Shown here: in pieces, positions 46,114-54,375 of the stretch
Layout of the letters: each line of letters begins with the position of its first letter
How positions within the stretch are numbered: the stretch's first letter is position 1
Assembly: GCF_009720675.1 (NCBI RefSeq)
Contig: NZ_WNJO01000003.1
Span: 62,001-126,000 of the forward strand
Length of the DNA stretch: 64,000 nucleotides
Source: Secundilactobacillus folii
Lineage (GTDB): Bacteria > Bacillota > Bacilli > Lactobacillales > Lactobacillaceae
Direction of reading: 5' to 3'
Position numbers and translations under genes: made by a program
The notes under the pieces: generated by a model
Databases searched by the model: none
The model's input: the letters and a program-made list of their open reading frames with translations, nothing else
Told to the model about the DNA's origin: nothing

Positions 46114-46823
46114 GAATTACTCTTTTCCCCAGAACCGTAAATTGCTTTCAACGCTTCAATATCGCCCTGAGACAATTTGGTGACCCCTTGATCAACCGGA
46201 TACATGACAGACTGGCGTGATGTACTGTGGTCCAGTCCAAGCGCATGCCCTAGTTCATGAATGGCTACGGATTGTTTGATTGCCAGACGCGGATAGTAAA
46301 CGTTAAGTCCGGCGCGGGCATGGTTGGCAGTGTACGCTCCCCAACCGGTCTGCTGCGTAATTTGCGGTCCCCCGTGCCCGGATTCGATCATCACGGATGA
46401 ATTATTACTTCCAGAAGTCTTTTTTGAGTAAACGAAAAATGTAACTGAATTTTGTTTGGAAGTGCCCTCACCTGCAATCAGCTTCACCAGGCCAGTCTGA
46501 TTGTAAACGTTAACGGCGTTTTCAAATACAGCTTGTGCACTGGCAGGGACATTACTATCAAAATGGTAATAGTACGTGCGTGATAGATTCTGTCCCTGAA
46601 CGATTGATTCAATGGGCGTCTCATCAGCAGAGGTTTCGCTTTTAACTGTCCGGTGGGTAGTCGTTTTTAACATTGGATCGACCGTCTTAACAACGTTAGA
46701 AACAGCGGCACGCAAATCAACCGGCGACGGCTTGTTGTCAACTGACATGGGAATAAAAATAATGGCAAGGGCAAGGGTCCCCCAACCAATTAAACCACGA
46801 AATCGCAAAAGTACACCTCCCAT
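46110..46823 (-). CDS. Matrixin-type zinc metalloprotease (M10 family)
   Basis: 237 aa. N-terminal membrane segment (LIGWGTLALAIIFIPMSV), linker, then a metzincin core: HELGHALGLDH (His189, His193, His199) and Met-turn VMYP (Met207). The protein is short, has no hemopexin or propeptide Cys switch, and presumably acts at the cell surface. Coupled to the K+ channel gene by a 4-bp overlap. One of three matrixins in this window, the most divergent of them. Confidence 0.88.
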   Translation of the reverse strand: MGGVLLRFRGLIGWGTLALAIIFIPMSVDNKPSPVDLRAAVSNVVKTVDPMLKTTTHRTVKSETSADETPIESIVQGQNLSRTYYYHFDSNVPASAQAVFENAVNVYNQTGLVKLIAGEGTSKQNSVTFFVYSKKTSGSNNSSVMIESGHGGPQITQQTGWGAYTANHARAGLNVYYPRLAIKQSVAIHELGHALGLDHSTSRQSVMYPVDQGVTKLSQGDIEALKAIYGSGEKSNS

Positions 46824-46906
46824 TCAAAGATAATCATTAAACATAGATTAATGAGTTTGATGGGAAAGGTCAATTGTTAAGGTTGTGATGATAGAAAAAT
46901 TTAAAA

Positions 46907-47015
46907 AAGGTGTGGAAAAACGCGGTTAAAGGCCGGCGTATAAGGCTACTTCGGCGGAATTTACGGTGGGCCGTAACGTGAATTATGCCGAAGTGGCCTT
47001 ATACGTTGCGGAGCC
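46907..47015 (-). repeat. Palindromic repeat element, copy C (inverted)
   Basis: Read on the minus strand it aligns with the tandem repeats at 53.2-53.5 kb: GGCTCCGCAACG, a stem CACTTCGGCA / TGCCGAAGT-like, AATTCACG, ACGCCGG and TAACCGCGTT. Stem arms CGTATAAGGC / GCCTTATACG frame the inner ACTTCGGC / GCCGAAGT. It lies in the 760-bp gap upstream of the matrixin gene, as the tandem copies lie after the second matrixin gene. Confidence 0.8.
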
Positions 47016-47104
47016 TGATTATGCTACATAACAGTCAAGACCACCTCAGTCAATCCCAAATTCAATCCTAAAATTTCCGAGTCAAACCACTTGTAAAACA
47101 ATGT

Positions 47105-47225
47105 AAAACTGGGTAGACTACGGCTACTTAATAAGGGAAGGCAAATGTTCCACTACTTCGATTGGGCCGTAGCTTCACCCATTGCCTGCCTCCCAAAACT
47201 GGGTAGCTTGCGGCCCACTATTGGT
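47105..47225 (-). repeat. Short direct/inverted repeats
   Basis: AAAACTGGGTAG occurs near 47105 and again near 47203, each followed by CGGC-like sequence. Between them GGGCCGTAG is the inverse of CTACGGC. A structured region of unknown role in a non-coding gap. Confidence 0.5.
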
Positions 47226-47246
47226 TGTCGGAAACTTGTTTAACAT
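47175..47246 (-). CDS. Possible 23-aa small ORF
   Basis: ATG at 47246 follows SD GGAGGG by 7 bp and reads MLNKFPTTNSGPQATQFWE, ending in TGA. A hairpin lies just upstream on its strand (the terminator at 47271-47311 read in the other direction). No homology recognised. It could be a peptide gene or chance. Confidence 0.3.
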   Translation of the reverse strand: MLNKFPTTNSGPQATQFWEAGNG

Positions 47247-47270
47247 TTGATTCCCTCCTCGTAATAAATA

Positions 47271-47311
47271 GCGTTCACACCAGATGGCATACTGATGTGG
47301 ACGTTTTTTTA
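47271..47311 (+). terminator. Terminator facing the two-component system
   Basis: GCGTTCACA / TGTGGACGT hairpin and seven T. It shields the two-component operon from upstream transcription. No plus-strand gene precedes it, so a non-coding transcript from about 47.0-47.27 kb is possible. Confidence 0.75.
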
Positions 47312-47474
47312 TGTGACGAATTATCACTCGAGCGCAACTTTTGACCTTTTATTTGTGAGACAAGAACTAAAGATATCAAATTTTACCAAAAGAAGTTTCT
47401 TTGGTTACAGAATACCTAAAATGATTGACCATTGTTTACATGAACGATTATTATAGAGTTTACTGAGAATATAA

Positions 47475-47504
47475 TTGACAGGACTAATTAAAAAAACATA
47501 AAAG
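47475..47504 (+). promoter_or_regulatory. Candidate promoter of the two-component operon
   Basis: TTGACA (47475-47480) and TAAAAG (47499-47504), spacer 18 bp; the -10 is weak. Confidence 0.5.
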
Positions 47505-47584
47505 ACGGGGAAATGACCTGAATTCTAATTTCAAATCACCTACACTTAAACAACGTCACCCTGCTACGGAGGCTATAAATTATA

Positions 47585-48274
47585 ATGAGTAAAGATTTAA
47601 AAATATTAATTGTTGAAGATGACGAGGCACTTGCTCAAAGCCTCGAGCGGTTCTTATCAGAAATTGCTGAAACAACTGTCAGTAACGATGGTTTGGAAGG
47701 TCAAATGCTGGGTAAAGAGGGCATCTTTGACCTTACTGTTCTCGATCTCATGCTGCCACAGGTCGGTGGTTATGACATCTTAAAATACTGGCGAACCGAG
47801 TGTAAGTTAGACATGCCTGTACTGATTTTAACCGCCAAAGATACCCTAGATGATAAGGTTCGCGGCTTCGAACTGGGCGCAGACGATTACCTAACCAAGC
47901 CGTTCCACCGTGAGGAATTATTGATGCGGGTGAAGGCCTTGCTGCGTCGTGCTGGCAGTCTCGGTTCCGATAACCAGTTGACCGTGGCTGGTTTTACCGC
48001 CAATCTCAACAACCGAACCGTTTCTTTAAACGATAAAAATCTGTCATTGAATGGGAAGGAATACGACCTTTTGATCTACTTTCTGCAAAATCCTGACACG
48101 ATTATTACTAAGGACCAAATTTTCGACCGTCTATGGGGCTTTGATTCTGATACCGCCCTTTCAGTGGTTGAAGTCTACATGAGTAATTTGCGTAAAAAAA
48201 TTAAAACGGCTGACGCTCAGCAGCCAATTCGAACGTTAAGAAACGTTGGTTATATGCTCGAAACGGAGGCTTAA
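47585..48274 (+). CDS. OmpR-family response regulator
   Basis: 229 aa. Intact receiver: EDDEAL, phospho-Asp in LTVLDLMLPQ, LTAK, LTKPFHREEL. The C-terminal winged helix is standard (LSLNGKEYDLLIYFLQNPD, SVVEVYMSNLRKKI, IRTLRNVGYML). Partner of the kinase gene, which follows with a GTG start 1 bp after the stop. SD GGAGG is 12 bp from the ATG, longer than usual. The regulon is unknown; a GtrB-like gene follows. Confidence 0.93.
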   Translation: MSKDLKILIVEDDEALAQSLERFLSEIAETTVSNDGLEGQMLGKEGIFDLTVLDLMLPQVGGYDILKYWRTECKLDMPVLILTAKDTLDDKVRGFELGADDYLTKPFHREELLMRVKALLRRAGSLGSDNQLTVAGFTANLNNRTVSLNDKNLSLNGKEYDLLIYFLQNPDTIITKDQIFDRLWGFDSDTALSVVEVYMSNLRKKIKTADAQQPIRTLRNVGYMLETEA

Positions 48275-48275
48275 T

Positions 48276-49586
48276 GTGAAACCTAAAACTCCTGAGAAAC
48301 GGCAGCAACGACAGCTTTTTTGGAAGGAACTGGTCACCTTTGCGCTGTTGTTTGCCGCCCTTGGTCTAGTCGTTTACTTCCTTTTTGCTAAATCCGTTTA
48401 CCGCGATATTAACGAAGGCTTTGAGGGTCAGAAAATTCGGATTCTTCAAAATGCCCCCCAACCGCAAATCAATCATCTAACTGGTCGCGCAGCACAGGAT
48501 GCTAAAAATAAAAATCCCTCCAGAGGCGGCCCCTTCCGCACTAACATTGTCGTCTTTAATAAAAAGGGCAAAGTCGTTAACGATGCTATGTTGGGTGAGG
48601 ATAACTTTAATCTATTAAAGAAAACCAAACTGGTCAAAAGCCACTTAAACCGGATCACAGAAACCACACTCACAGTGGACGGTGTTACCAGCCATTTCAA
48701 AACCTTGCTGATCAAGGTCCCAGCGACGAATCCAAACCCGATGTACTCTGGCCGCTACGTTTTGATCATGGAAAACGTTGACGCCGACTTATTAGCACTG
48801 TCAAGCTTCAGGAGAGCTCTGATTACAACTCTGATCATCTTCTGGGCGCTGGCAATTGCGATTGCTTACCTCTTGTCCAAGTCGAGTATGAAACCAATCA
48901 TCAATTCGTGGCGTAAACAACGGGACTTCTCAGCCAATGCGGCTCATGAACTGCGCACCCCGTTAACCGTCATTCAAAACCAATTAGAATATCTGCTGAC
49001 TAAGCCAAAAGCCCGGGTCATGGACGAAATCGACGAGGTTTCAACTGCGCTAGATGAAGTTCGTCATATGCAGACGTTGACTAACCGTCTCTTAATGCTA
49101 GCGCGTTCGGATTCAAACGTGATCCAACTGAACAAAACTGACGTTGACCTAGCTCCTTGGCTAACAAACATCTTAAAACCCTATTCTGATATTGCTATGA
49201 GCCAGCACAAATCTTTCCAGTCCACCATCGACTTAAAGGGCCATGGCACGCTAGACCCCGATTTAATTCATCAAGTGCTGACAATTTTGTTGGATAATGC
49301 GATCAAATACACGCCGGAACACGGAACCGTCAGTGTGAAAGCAACGAAGGTCCGTGATAATCTGCAGCTTGAAGTGGCAGATACGGGGGCGGGCGTCCCC
49401 GATGATGAAAAGGGCAAGATTTTCGACCGTTTTTATCGTACCGACAAATCACGCAATTCAAAGACTGGCGGTAACGGTCTAGGACTTGCCATTGCCCAAT
49501 GGATCGTCAGCCAACACCACGGTAAAATTCTCGTTCGTGATCATCATCCTCACGGAGCTGTATTTGTCGTCAGCTTACCACTTTAA
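48276..49586 (+). CDS. Sensor histidine kinase
   Basis: 436 aa from GTG 48276, 6 bp after SD GGAGG; the longer frame begins inside the regulator gene. Two membrane segments (ELVTFALLFAALGLVVYFLF and FRRALITTLIIFWALAIAIAYLL) around an extracytoplasmic domain of about 130 aa. H-box FSANAAHELRTPLTVIQNQLEYLL, N-box LDNAIKYTPEHG, G1 DTGAGVP, F/G2 RTDKSRNSKTGGNGLGLAIA. No clear HAMP. Signal unknown. Confidence 0.94.
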   Translation: MKPKTPEKRQQRQLFWKELVTFALLFAALGLVVYFLFAKSVYRDINEGFEGQKIRILQNAPQPQINHLTGRAAQDAKNKNPSRGGPFRTNIVVFNKKGKVVNDAMLGEDNFNLLKKTKLVKSHLNRITETTLTVDGVTSHFKTLLIKVPATNPNPMYSGRYVLIMENVDADLLALSSFRRALITTLIIFWALAIAIAYLLSKSSMKPIINSWRKQRDFSANAAHELRTPLTVIQNQLEYLLTKPKARVMDEIDEVSTALDEVRHMQTLTNRLLMLARSDSNVIQLNKTDVDLAPWLTNILKPYSDIAMSQHKSFQSTIDLKGHGTLDPDLIHQVLTILLDNAIKYTPEHGTVSVKATKVRDNLQLEVADTGAGVPDDEKGKIFDRFYRTDKSRNSKTGGNGLGLAIAQWIVSQHHGKILVRDHHPHGAVFVVSLPL

Positions 49587-49646
49587 GGTCAATCTAAGTT
49601 TTATCCGATATAGTGGGCTCAAATTACGAGTAGAGGAAGACGAACC

Positions 49647-50633
49647 ATGATGGATAAAACCACTGACTATTTGTCGATCGTGGTGCCGGTTTACAATGAA
49701 GCAGCCGGGATCACTGAAACCATTGACGTCCTAGAAAATTACATTGCTAATCGTTTAGAAGACTATGAGATCCTTTTTGTAGATGACGGCTCAACGGATA
49801 ACAGCGTCCGATTGATTCAACAGGCAATGGATCGAAACGAAAACATTAAGCTCATTGAACTCTCCCGCAACTTCGGTCACCAAGTTGCGATTACAGCAGG
49901 ACTGCGGTACGCATCCGGTGATGCAGTCGTGATCATGGCAGCAGACCTTCAAGATCCTCCTGCTGTGATCCCCGACATGATTGAAAAATGGCACGCTGGC
50001 AACCAGGTGGTTTATGGGCAGCGCGTTTCACGGGACGGCGAAAACCTATTTCACCGCTTCTTTTCGGCTCTTTTCTACCGCGTTTTTCGGGCGATCACCC
50101 ACATTCACGTGCCGCTGGATGCAGGTGATTTTCGGTTGCTGGATCAACGAGTCGTGAGAATTCTCAGACAAATGAATGAACCTGATCCGTTTTTACGCGG
50201 CATGGTTAGCTGGGTTGGCTTCAAACAAACTAGTGTCCGATATGAGCGCCAGGCGAGAACCGCGAAAAATTCAAACCGTCGTGGACATCTGTTGCATTTA
50301 GCAATGGATGGCATCACAGCTTTTTCAGCAGTGCCGTTAAAAATTGCTACTTGGATAGGTAGCCTAGCAATGATTTTTGGTTTGGTTTATCTGGGTATCG
50401 AAGCCTTCATTGGCCTAACAACTTTAAAGGTACTTGTTTTTAGCTTGTATTTTCTAGTTAGCGCCGTACTGGTTAGCCTTGGCATCATTGGCAGTTATTT
50501 ATTCCGAGTTCTTAACGCTACTAAACATCGACCACTTTACATCGTGGCGAGTACCCACGGCTTTTCAAATCCTGAACGACGCTCAATTGTTAGATTCCAA
50601 ACAAATCACGTTCAGTCGCGTGAACAGTCATAA
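49647..50633 (+). CDS. Family 2 glycosyltransferase, GtrB/DPM1-like
   Basis: 328 aa. GT-A domain with FVDDGSTDNSVRLIQQ and ADLQDPP metal motifs, GQRVSRDGE loop, then two C-terminal membrane segments (ATWIGSLAMIFGLVYLGIEAF and LVFSLYFLVSAVLVSLGIIGSYLF). It transfers a sugar to undecaprenyl phosphate in the GtrB group. No GtrA flippase is adjacent. It follows the two-component genes after 60 bp and probably belongs to the same operon. Cell-wall or teichoic acid decoration is inferred. Confidence 0.88.
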   Translation: MMDKTTDYLSIVVPVYNEAAGITETIDVLENYIANRLEDYEILFVDDGSTDNSVRLIQQAMDRNENIKLIELSRNFGHQVAITAGLRYASGDAVVIMAADLQDPPAVIPDMIEKWHAGNQVVYGQRVSRDGENLFHRFFSALFYRVFRAITHIHVPLDAGDFRLLDQRVVRILRQMNEPDPFLRGMVSWVGFKQTSVRYERQARTAKNSNRRGHLLHLAMDGITAFSAVPLKIATWIGSLAMIFGLVYLGIEAFIGLTTLKVLVFSLYFLVSAVLVSLGIIGSYLFRVLNATKHRPLYIVASTHGFSNPERRSIVRFQTNHVQSREQS

Positions 50634-50712
50634 TCGGCAATACCAAACTTTTAGTTGACGACGCTTGAGATATAGCGAAGTAGCGATTAACGAATCGACT
50701 TCTTCATACGCA

Positions 50713-50761
50713 AAAGAATCGAGAAGTAATCCTTTAGGGGATGGCTTCTCGATTCTTTGTT
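50713..50761 (+). terminator. Terminator after the glycosyltransferase gene
   Basis: AAAGAATCGAGAAG / CTTCTCGATTCTTT perfect 14-bp stem and T-rich tail. Confidence 0.9.
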
Positions 50762-50807
50762 GTGTATAAATCATTAATATTTTAGCGCCAATTAAAGCCA
50801 AATAGCA

Positions 50808-51368
50808 TTAGTCCCGTAACTGATTCACTGTGCATTTAGCCAAATGGTCGTTTAAAATTCCAACTGCTTCAAGTAGTGATTGGATAATCGTTGGGCCAAC
50901 AAACTTGAACCCTGCTTTTTTGAGGGCTTTACTAACTTTTTGAGACAGCGGCGTCTGGGCTGGTAGATCTGTTTGGTGCTCATAACGATTAACAATTGGT
51001 TGACCATCGACGAAAGCCCACAAGAAGTCATTCAGTGTTTGACCCTTAGCGTGCCACTCATTTAACACCTGCGCGTTATGAATCGTATCAGCGATTTTGA
51101 GCCGGTTTCGAATGATACCCTGGTCGTGTAACAAACGAGCCACATCAGCGGCATCATAGTGTGCCACCCTTTCAACATCAAAGTTATCAAAAGCCTGCTT
51201 AAAGTTCTGACGTTTACGTAGCACGGTTTGCCAGCTTAGCCCAGCCTGCATCATTTCCAGTGTCATCAGTTCAAACGTTTCGCGTTCATCATAAGTGGGG
51301 GTCCCCCACTCGTAATCGTGGTAATGCTGCATCAACTCGTCGGCATCCGTAGCCCAATCACACCGCAT
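50808..51368 (-). CDS. tag: DNA-3-methyladenine glycosylase I (Tag)
   Basis: 186 aa. Excises 3-methyladenine from alkylated DNA. Zn ligands and conserved blocks: Cys3 (MRCDWA), YHDYEWGTP, QAGLSWQTVLRKRQNF, FLWAFVDGQPIVN, KALKKAGFKFVGPTII, and NDHLAKC. Homologous along its full length to E. coli Tag. 20 bp downstream of the TIM-barrel gene on the same strand. Confidence 0.95.
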   Translation of the reverse strand: MRCDWATDADELMQHYHDYEWGTPTYDERETFELMTLEMMQAGLSWQTVLRKRQNFKQAFDNFDVERVAHYDAADVARLLHDQGIIRNRLKIADTIHNAQVLNEWHAKGQTLNDFLWAFVDGQPIVNRYEHQTDLPAQTPLSQKVSKALKKAGFKFVGPTIIQSLLEAVGILNDHLAKCTVNQLRD

Positions 51369-51387
51369 TTCTCCATCTCCTGTTAGT

Positions 51388-52212
51388 TTATGAAACTTGT
51401 TTAGTCCGTAAAAGTTGGTTCAAATACTCATGGCTGGCCAGCATTTCGGCACAGTCATTTTGGTTAGCCAGATCAATTTCATAAATGTTAGTTGCCTTTC
51501 GGTTCACGACCTGCATGACTCGATACCAGTCGACACGACCCTTACCAAGTTGCAAACTGTCGTGGTGATCACCCATCGAATCAACCAGGTGGTAATGGAC
51601 AGTCTGTAGTGCTAACCGCTTAACGCTATCGACTAATTTGTCGTTATTACCGTGCAGGACAATGAAGCCGTGGCTAATATCATAGCATAGACGGTAGTGA
51701 TGTGCCATGACCGCTTGTTCAACCTCGGGATTACCAAAGTCGAAGATGGGTGAGGTTGAATTTTCAATCATCACGTGATCACCGCCACGTTTTTGGAAGT
51801 AATCCAACCGGTCAAGGACGACTTGGCGTGCGGTCTCCAAATTGCCAAAGGCAGCAACTACTTCGCGGGCATCGGAATAGGCGCCGTGAATCAGAACCTG
51901 AACGTCCAGCTTAATCGCTAATTCAATCAAAGCATCAGCGGTGCCCATCATGAACTGATAGCCATCGGGATCCTTCAACGCTGAAACCCCAACCTCATTA
52001 TGATGGTGATCATAAGCCATCGGGTGATGAATCACAATATTATGCACACCAGCACCTCGGACGTACTTGATCATCTCTTCTAAATGAGCCAGCCCATTTT
52101 TCGTCATGTCATGGGCGTCTGTGTAAAATTCAAAAACGTTTGGTTGATACTGCAGCCGGTCGTTGATCTGTTCCAGCGACGTACTTGCTTTCAAACCTAA
52201 ACTTGGCATCAT
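51388..52212 (-). CDS. Sugar phosphate isomerase/epimerase-like TIM-barrel protein
   Basis: 274 aa (273 if the second ATG is used). AP endonuclease 2/xylose-isomerase-like fold: NIVIHHPMAY, QVLIHGAYSDA, MIENSTSPIFDF, CYDISHGFIVLHG, VHYHLVDSMGDHHD, YEIDLANQND with His/Asp/Glu metal sites. Function unassigned in this subgroup. Probably co-transcribed with tag. No link to DNA repair is shown. Confidence 0.8.
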   Translation of the reverse strand: MMPSLGLKASTSLEQINDRLQYQPNVFEFYTDAHDMTKNGLAHLEEMIKYVRGAGVHNIVIHHPMAYDHHHNEVGVSALKDPDGYQFMMGTADALIELAIKLDVQVLIHGAYSDAREVVAAFGNLETARQVVLDRLDYFQKRGGDHVMIENSTSPIFDFGNPEVEQAVMAHHYRLCYDISHGFIVLHGNNDKLVDSVKRLALQTVHYHLVDSMGDHHDSLQLGKGRVDWYRVMQVVNRKATNIYEIDLANQNDCAEMLASHEYLNQLLRTKQVS

Positions 52213-52437
52213 CCTATCACCTCATTTCGTTAACCAGTTATAACACCAAACAGCTAATTTAACGATAAATTCAGCTTGGGTTCTCATAATCATAAGAAAG
52301 AATTAACACTTCTACTAAAATTAAGCTATTTTACCCGACCCACATAAAACTTGACAATTTGAAGTTAAAGTAGTGGACTTCACTTTACATAGATGAAATA
52401 ATGTTGCCGAATATAACAACTAAAAGAAGGTGTCATC

Positions 52438-53094
52438 ATGATTCGAAACCTGTTGCTACATTTGTTTTTGGCCACATTAAATGCAATAATTTTCTGCTTG
52501 CCATTTGGTTTCACCACTGCCAAGGCTGTTCAAGAGACGCCCTTTGGCCCTTACCGTTTCCCGACACCCACGGCAACTGTCCATATCACCGGCACCACTT
52601 ATTACCAGACTGTCTGGCGGAAAGCCATCACCGCTTGGAATCGGACTGGAGCGTTCACGTTTAAGATTGCAACCCAACCAAAAGTCCAGGCTAAGACTTG
52701 GAGTAACACGACAACTCAGCTGAGCGTGGCTGGCCAGACGCAGCTTTTTAATAGCGGCGATGAGATCACGTCAGCCATTACCCAGCTGAATTCCGGCGTC
52801 TTTAAGTACTACCACTATAGTGAAGCCTCCCGGGTCATCGTGGCTGAACATGAATTAGGCCATGTGATCGGTCTTGAACACAACCCGTCGCCTCACAGTG
52901 TGATGTACTTTCAAAACCGCTACGTCCCGATTCAAGACGTCGATATTCAAAGCGTTCGCGACCATTATGCATTACCATTACTGCCAATTAGCGGCAACAA
53001 CATTTCAAAATTAAACAATTCGTCCATTCACATCATTTGCAATATGAACGGCAAGCGCAATTTAAACGATCAGATAACAACGATTTTGAACTAA
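52438..53094 (+). CDS. Matrixin-type zinc metalloprotease (M10 family), secreted
   Basis: 218 aa. Signal peptide to about residue 30 (LFLATLNAIIFCLPFGFTTAKA). Metzincin motif HELGHVIGLEH (His138, 142, 148) and Met-turn SVMYF (Met156). It shares PYRF, ATV, YYQ, VWR-A and WN landmarks with the third matrixin at 60.2 kb. No propeptide or additional domain. Followed by a strong terminator and two tandem palindromic repeats. Confidence 0.88.
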   Translation: MIRNLLLHLFLATLNAIIFCLPFGFTTAKAVQETPFGPYRFPTPTATVHITGTTYYQTVWRKAITAWNRTGAFTFKIATQPKVQAKTWSNTTTQLSVAGQTQLFNSGDEITSAITQLNSGVFKYYHYSEASRVIVAEHELGHVIGLEHNPSPHSVMYFQNRYVPIQDVDIQSVRDHYALPLLPISGNNISKLNNSSIHIICNMNGKRNLNDQITTILN

Positions 53095-53160
53095 CCAAAC
53101 CTTCATATATTTTATGGCTGAGGTTTTCTAAATATCATTCTACTGAATATTATCAATCAG

Positions 53161-53205
53161 TAAAACCGACAATTGCGCCCGTTGGCGAATTGTCGGTTTT
53201 CTTTG
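53161..53205 (+). terminator. Terminator of the second matrixin gene
   Basis: AAAACCGACAATT / AATTGTCGGTTTT perfect stem, then CTTT. Confidence 0.88.
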
Positions 53206-53244
53206 GTATTTCTGATTTGAAGGCCAGTGGGAGTTTTGGACTGT

Positions 53245-53374
53245 GCTGAACTGGGCTGCTCAACGCAACGACCTATGTGTAAAGGCACTTCGGCACAATT
53301 CACGGCCAAGTGCGCCGCAAATTCTGCCGAAGTCCCCTTACACGCCGGTCGCTAACCGCGTTGCTCCGCACCTT
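53245..53374 (+). repeat. Palindromic repeat element, copy A
   Basis: About 130 bp with stem CTTCGGCA / TGCCGAAG flanked by GTGTAAAGG / CCTTACAC-type arms. It is the first of two tandem copies with a 131-bp period. Confidence 0.85.
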
Positions 53375-53375
53375 A

Positions 53376-53505
53376 GCTGAATCGGGCTCCCCAACGCAGC
53401 GACCTATGTGTAAAGGCACTTCAGCACAATTCACGGCCAAGTGCGCCGCAAATTCTGCTGAAGTGCCCTTACACGCCGGTCGCTAACCGCGTTGCTCCGC
53501 ACCTT
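53376..53505 (+). repeat. Palindromic repeat element, copy B
   Basis: Nearly identical to copy A. The stem reads CTTCAGCA / TGCTGAAG: both arms changed together, so pairing is kept. It ends 4 bp before the metF stop. Confidence 0.85.
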
Positions 53506-53508
53506 GAC

Positions 53509-54375
53509 TTAAATCAACGTCTCAATCGCACTACAAATTCTCTGCGTCACTACCGGATTATCCATCGTATACAGATGCACCCCATCAACACCCTCCGACA
53601 GCAGATCCACAATCTGATCCACCGCGTACGCTGTGCCTGCATCCCTCATCGCTACCGGATTATCCTGATAATGCGCCATCATCTTTAAGAACTTCTGCGG
53701 TAAACCGACCCCATTCATCGTGGCCATCCGCTTGATCTGCCGTTCATTAATCACCGGCATAATACCCGCTTGAATAGGAATCTTAATATTTGCCAGATCA
53801 CAACGGTCTAAGAACTGATAAAAATGTTCATTTTCGAAGAATAACTGCGTAATAAGTTGCGAAACGCCTGCATCCACCTTAATCTTCAAATTTTGAATAT
53901 CCGTTAGACTATCTTTGGCCTCCGGATGTACATCTGGATAACACGCCCCGATAATATTGAAGTCGCCCAACTGCTTGATCTCGGTCACCAGATCACTCGC
54001 GTACTTAAAATCACCCTTAATTACGCCATCTTTTGGTAAGTCCCCTCTTAACGCCAAGATGTTATCGACATGAGCCGCTTGAAGTTGATCCAAGTACTGC
54101 TTAACTGATTCATGGGTGAAATTAATACCCGGAATGTGTGCAACTGCTTCAATATCGTATTTTTCCTTAATATATCTGCACAAGTCAAGCGTGCCAGACT
54201 TGTTGTCACCACCACCAGCGCCATAGGTGACACTGATATAGGCCGGCTGCAATTTTGCCAGCGTTTCTAGACAGTTGTAAAACCGATCCAAAGCCTTTTC
54301 CGAGGCATTCGCCCTTGGTGGAAAGATTTCGAACGAGAGCACGGGTCGTTCTTCGAAACAATCAACGACTTTCAT
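53509..54375 (-). CDS. metF: Methylenetetrahydrofolate reductase
   Basis: 288 aa. FAD-dependent (beta/alpha)8 enzyme that makes 5-methyl-THF, the methyl donor for MetE. Motifs: [83 protein letters not shown]. Overlaps metE by 14 bp, so the two are translated together behind the Met T-box. Confidence 0.96.
   Translation of the reverse strand: MKVVDCFEERPVLSFEIFPPRANASEKALDRFYNCLETLAKLQPAYISVTYGAGGGDNKSGTLDLCRYIKEKYDIEAVAHIPGINFTHESVKQYLDQLQAAHVDNILALRGDLPKDGVIKGDFKYASDLVTEIKQLGDFNIIGACYPDVHPEAKDSLTDIQNLKIKVDAGVSQLITQLFFENEHFYQFLDRCDLANIKIPIQAGIMPVINERQIKRMATMNGVGLPQKFLKMMAHYQDNPVAMRDAGTAYAVDQIVDLLSEGVDGVHLYTMDNPVVTQRICSAIETLI

Noticed and set aside
53245-53505. CRISPR array
   Set aside because: Only two long repeats with internal palindromes and no spacers or cas genes; they are palindromic intergenic elements.
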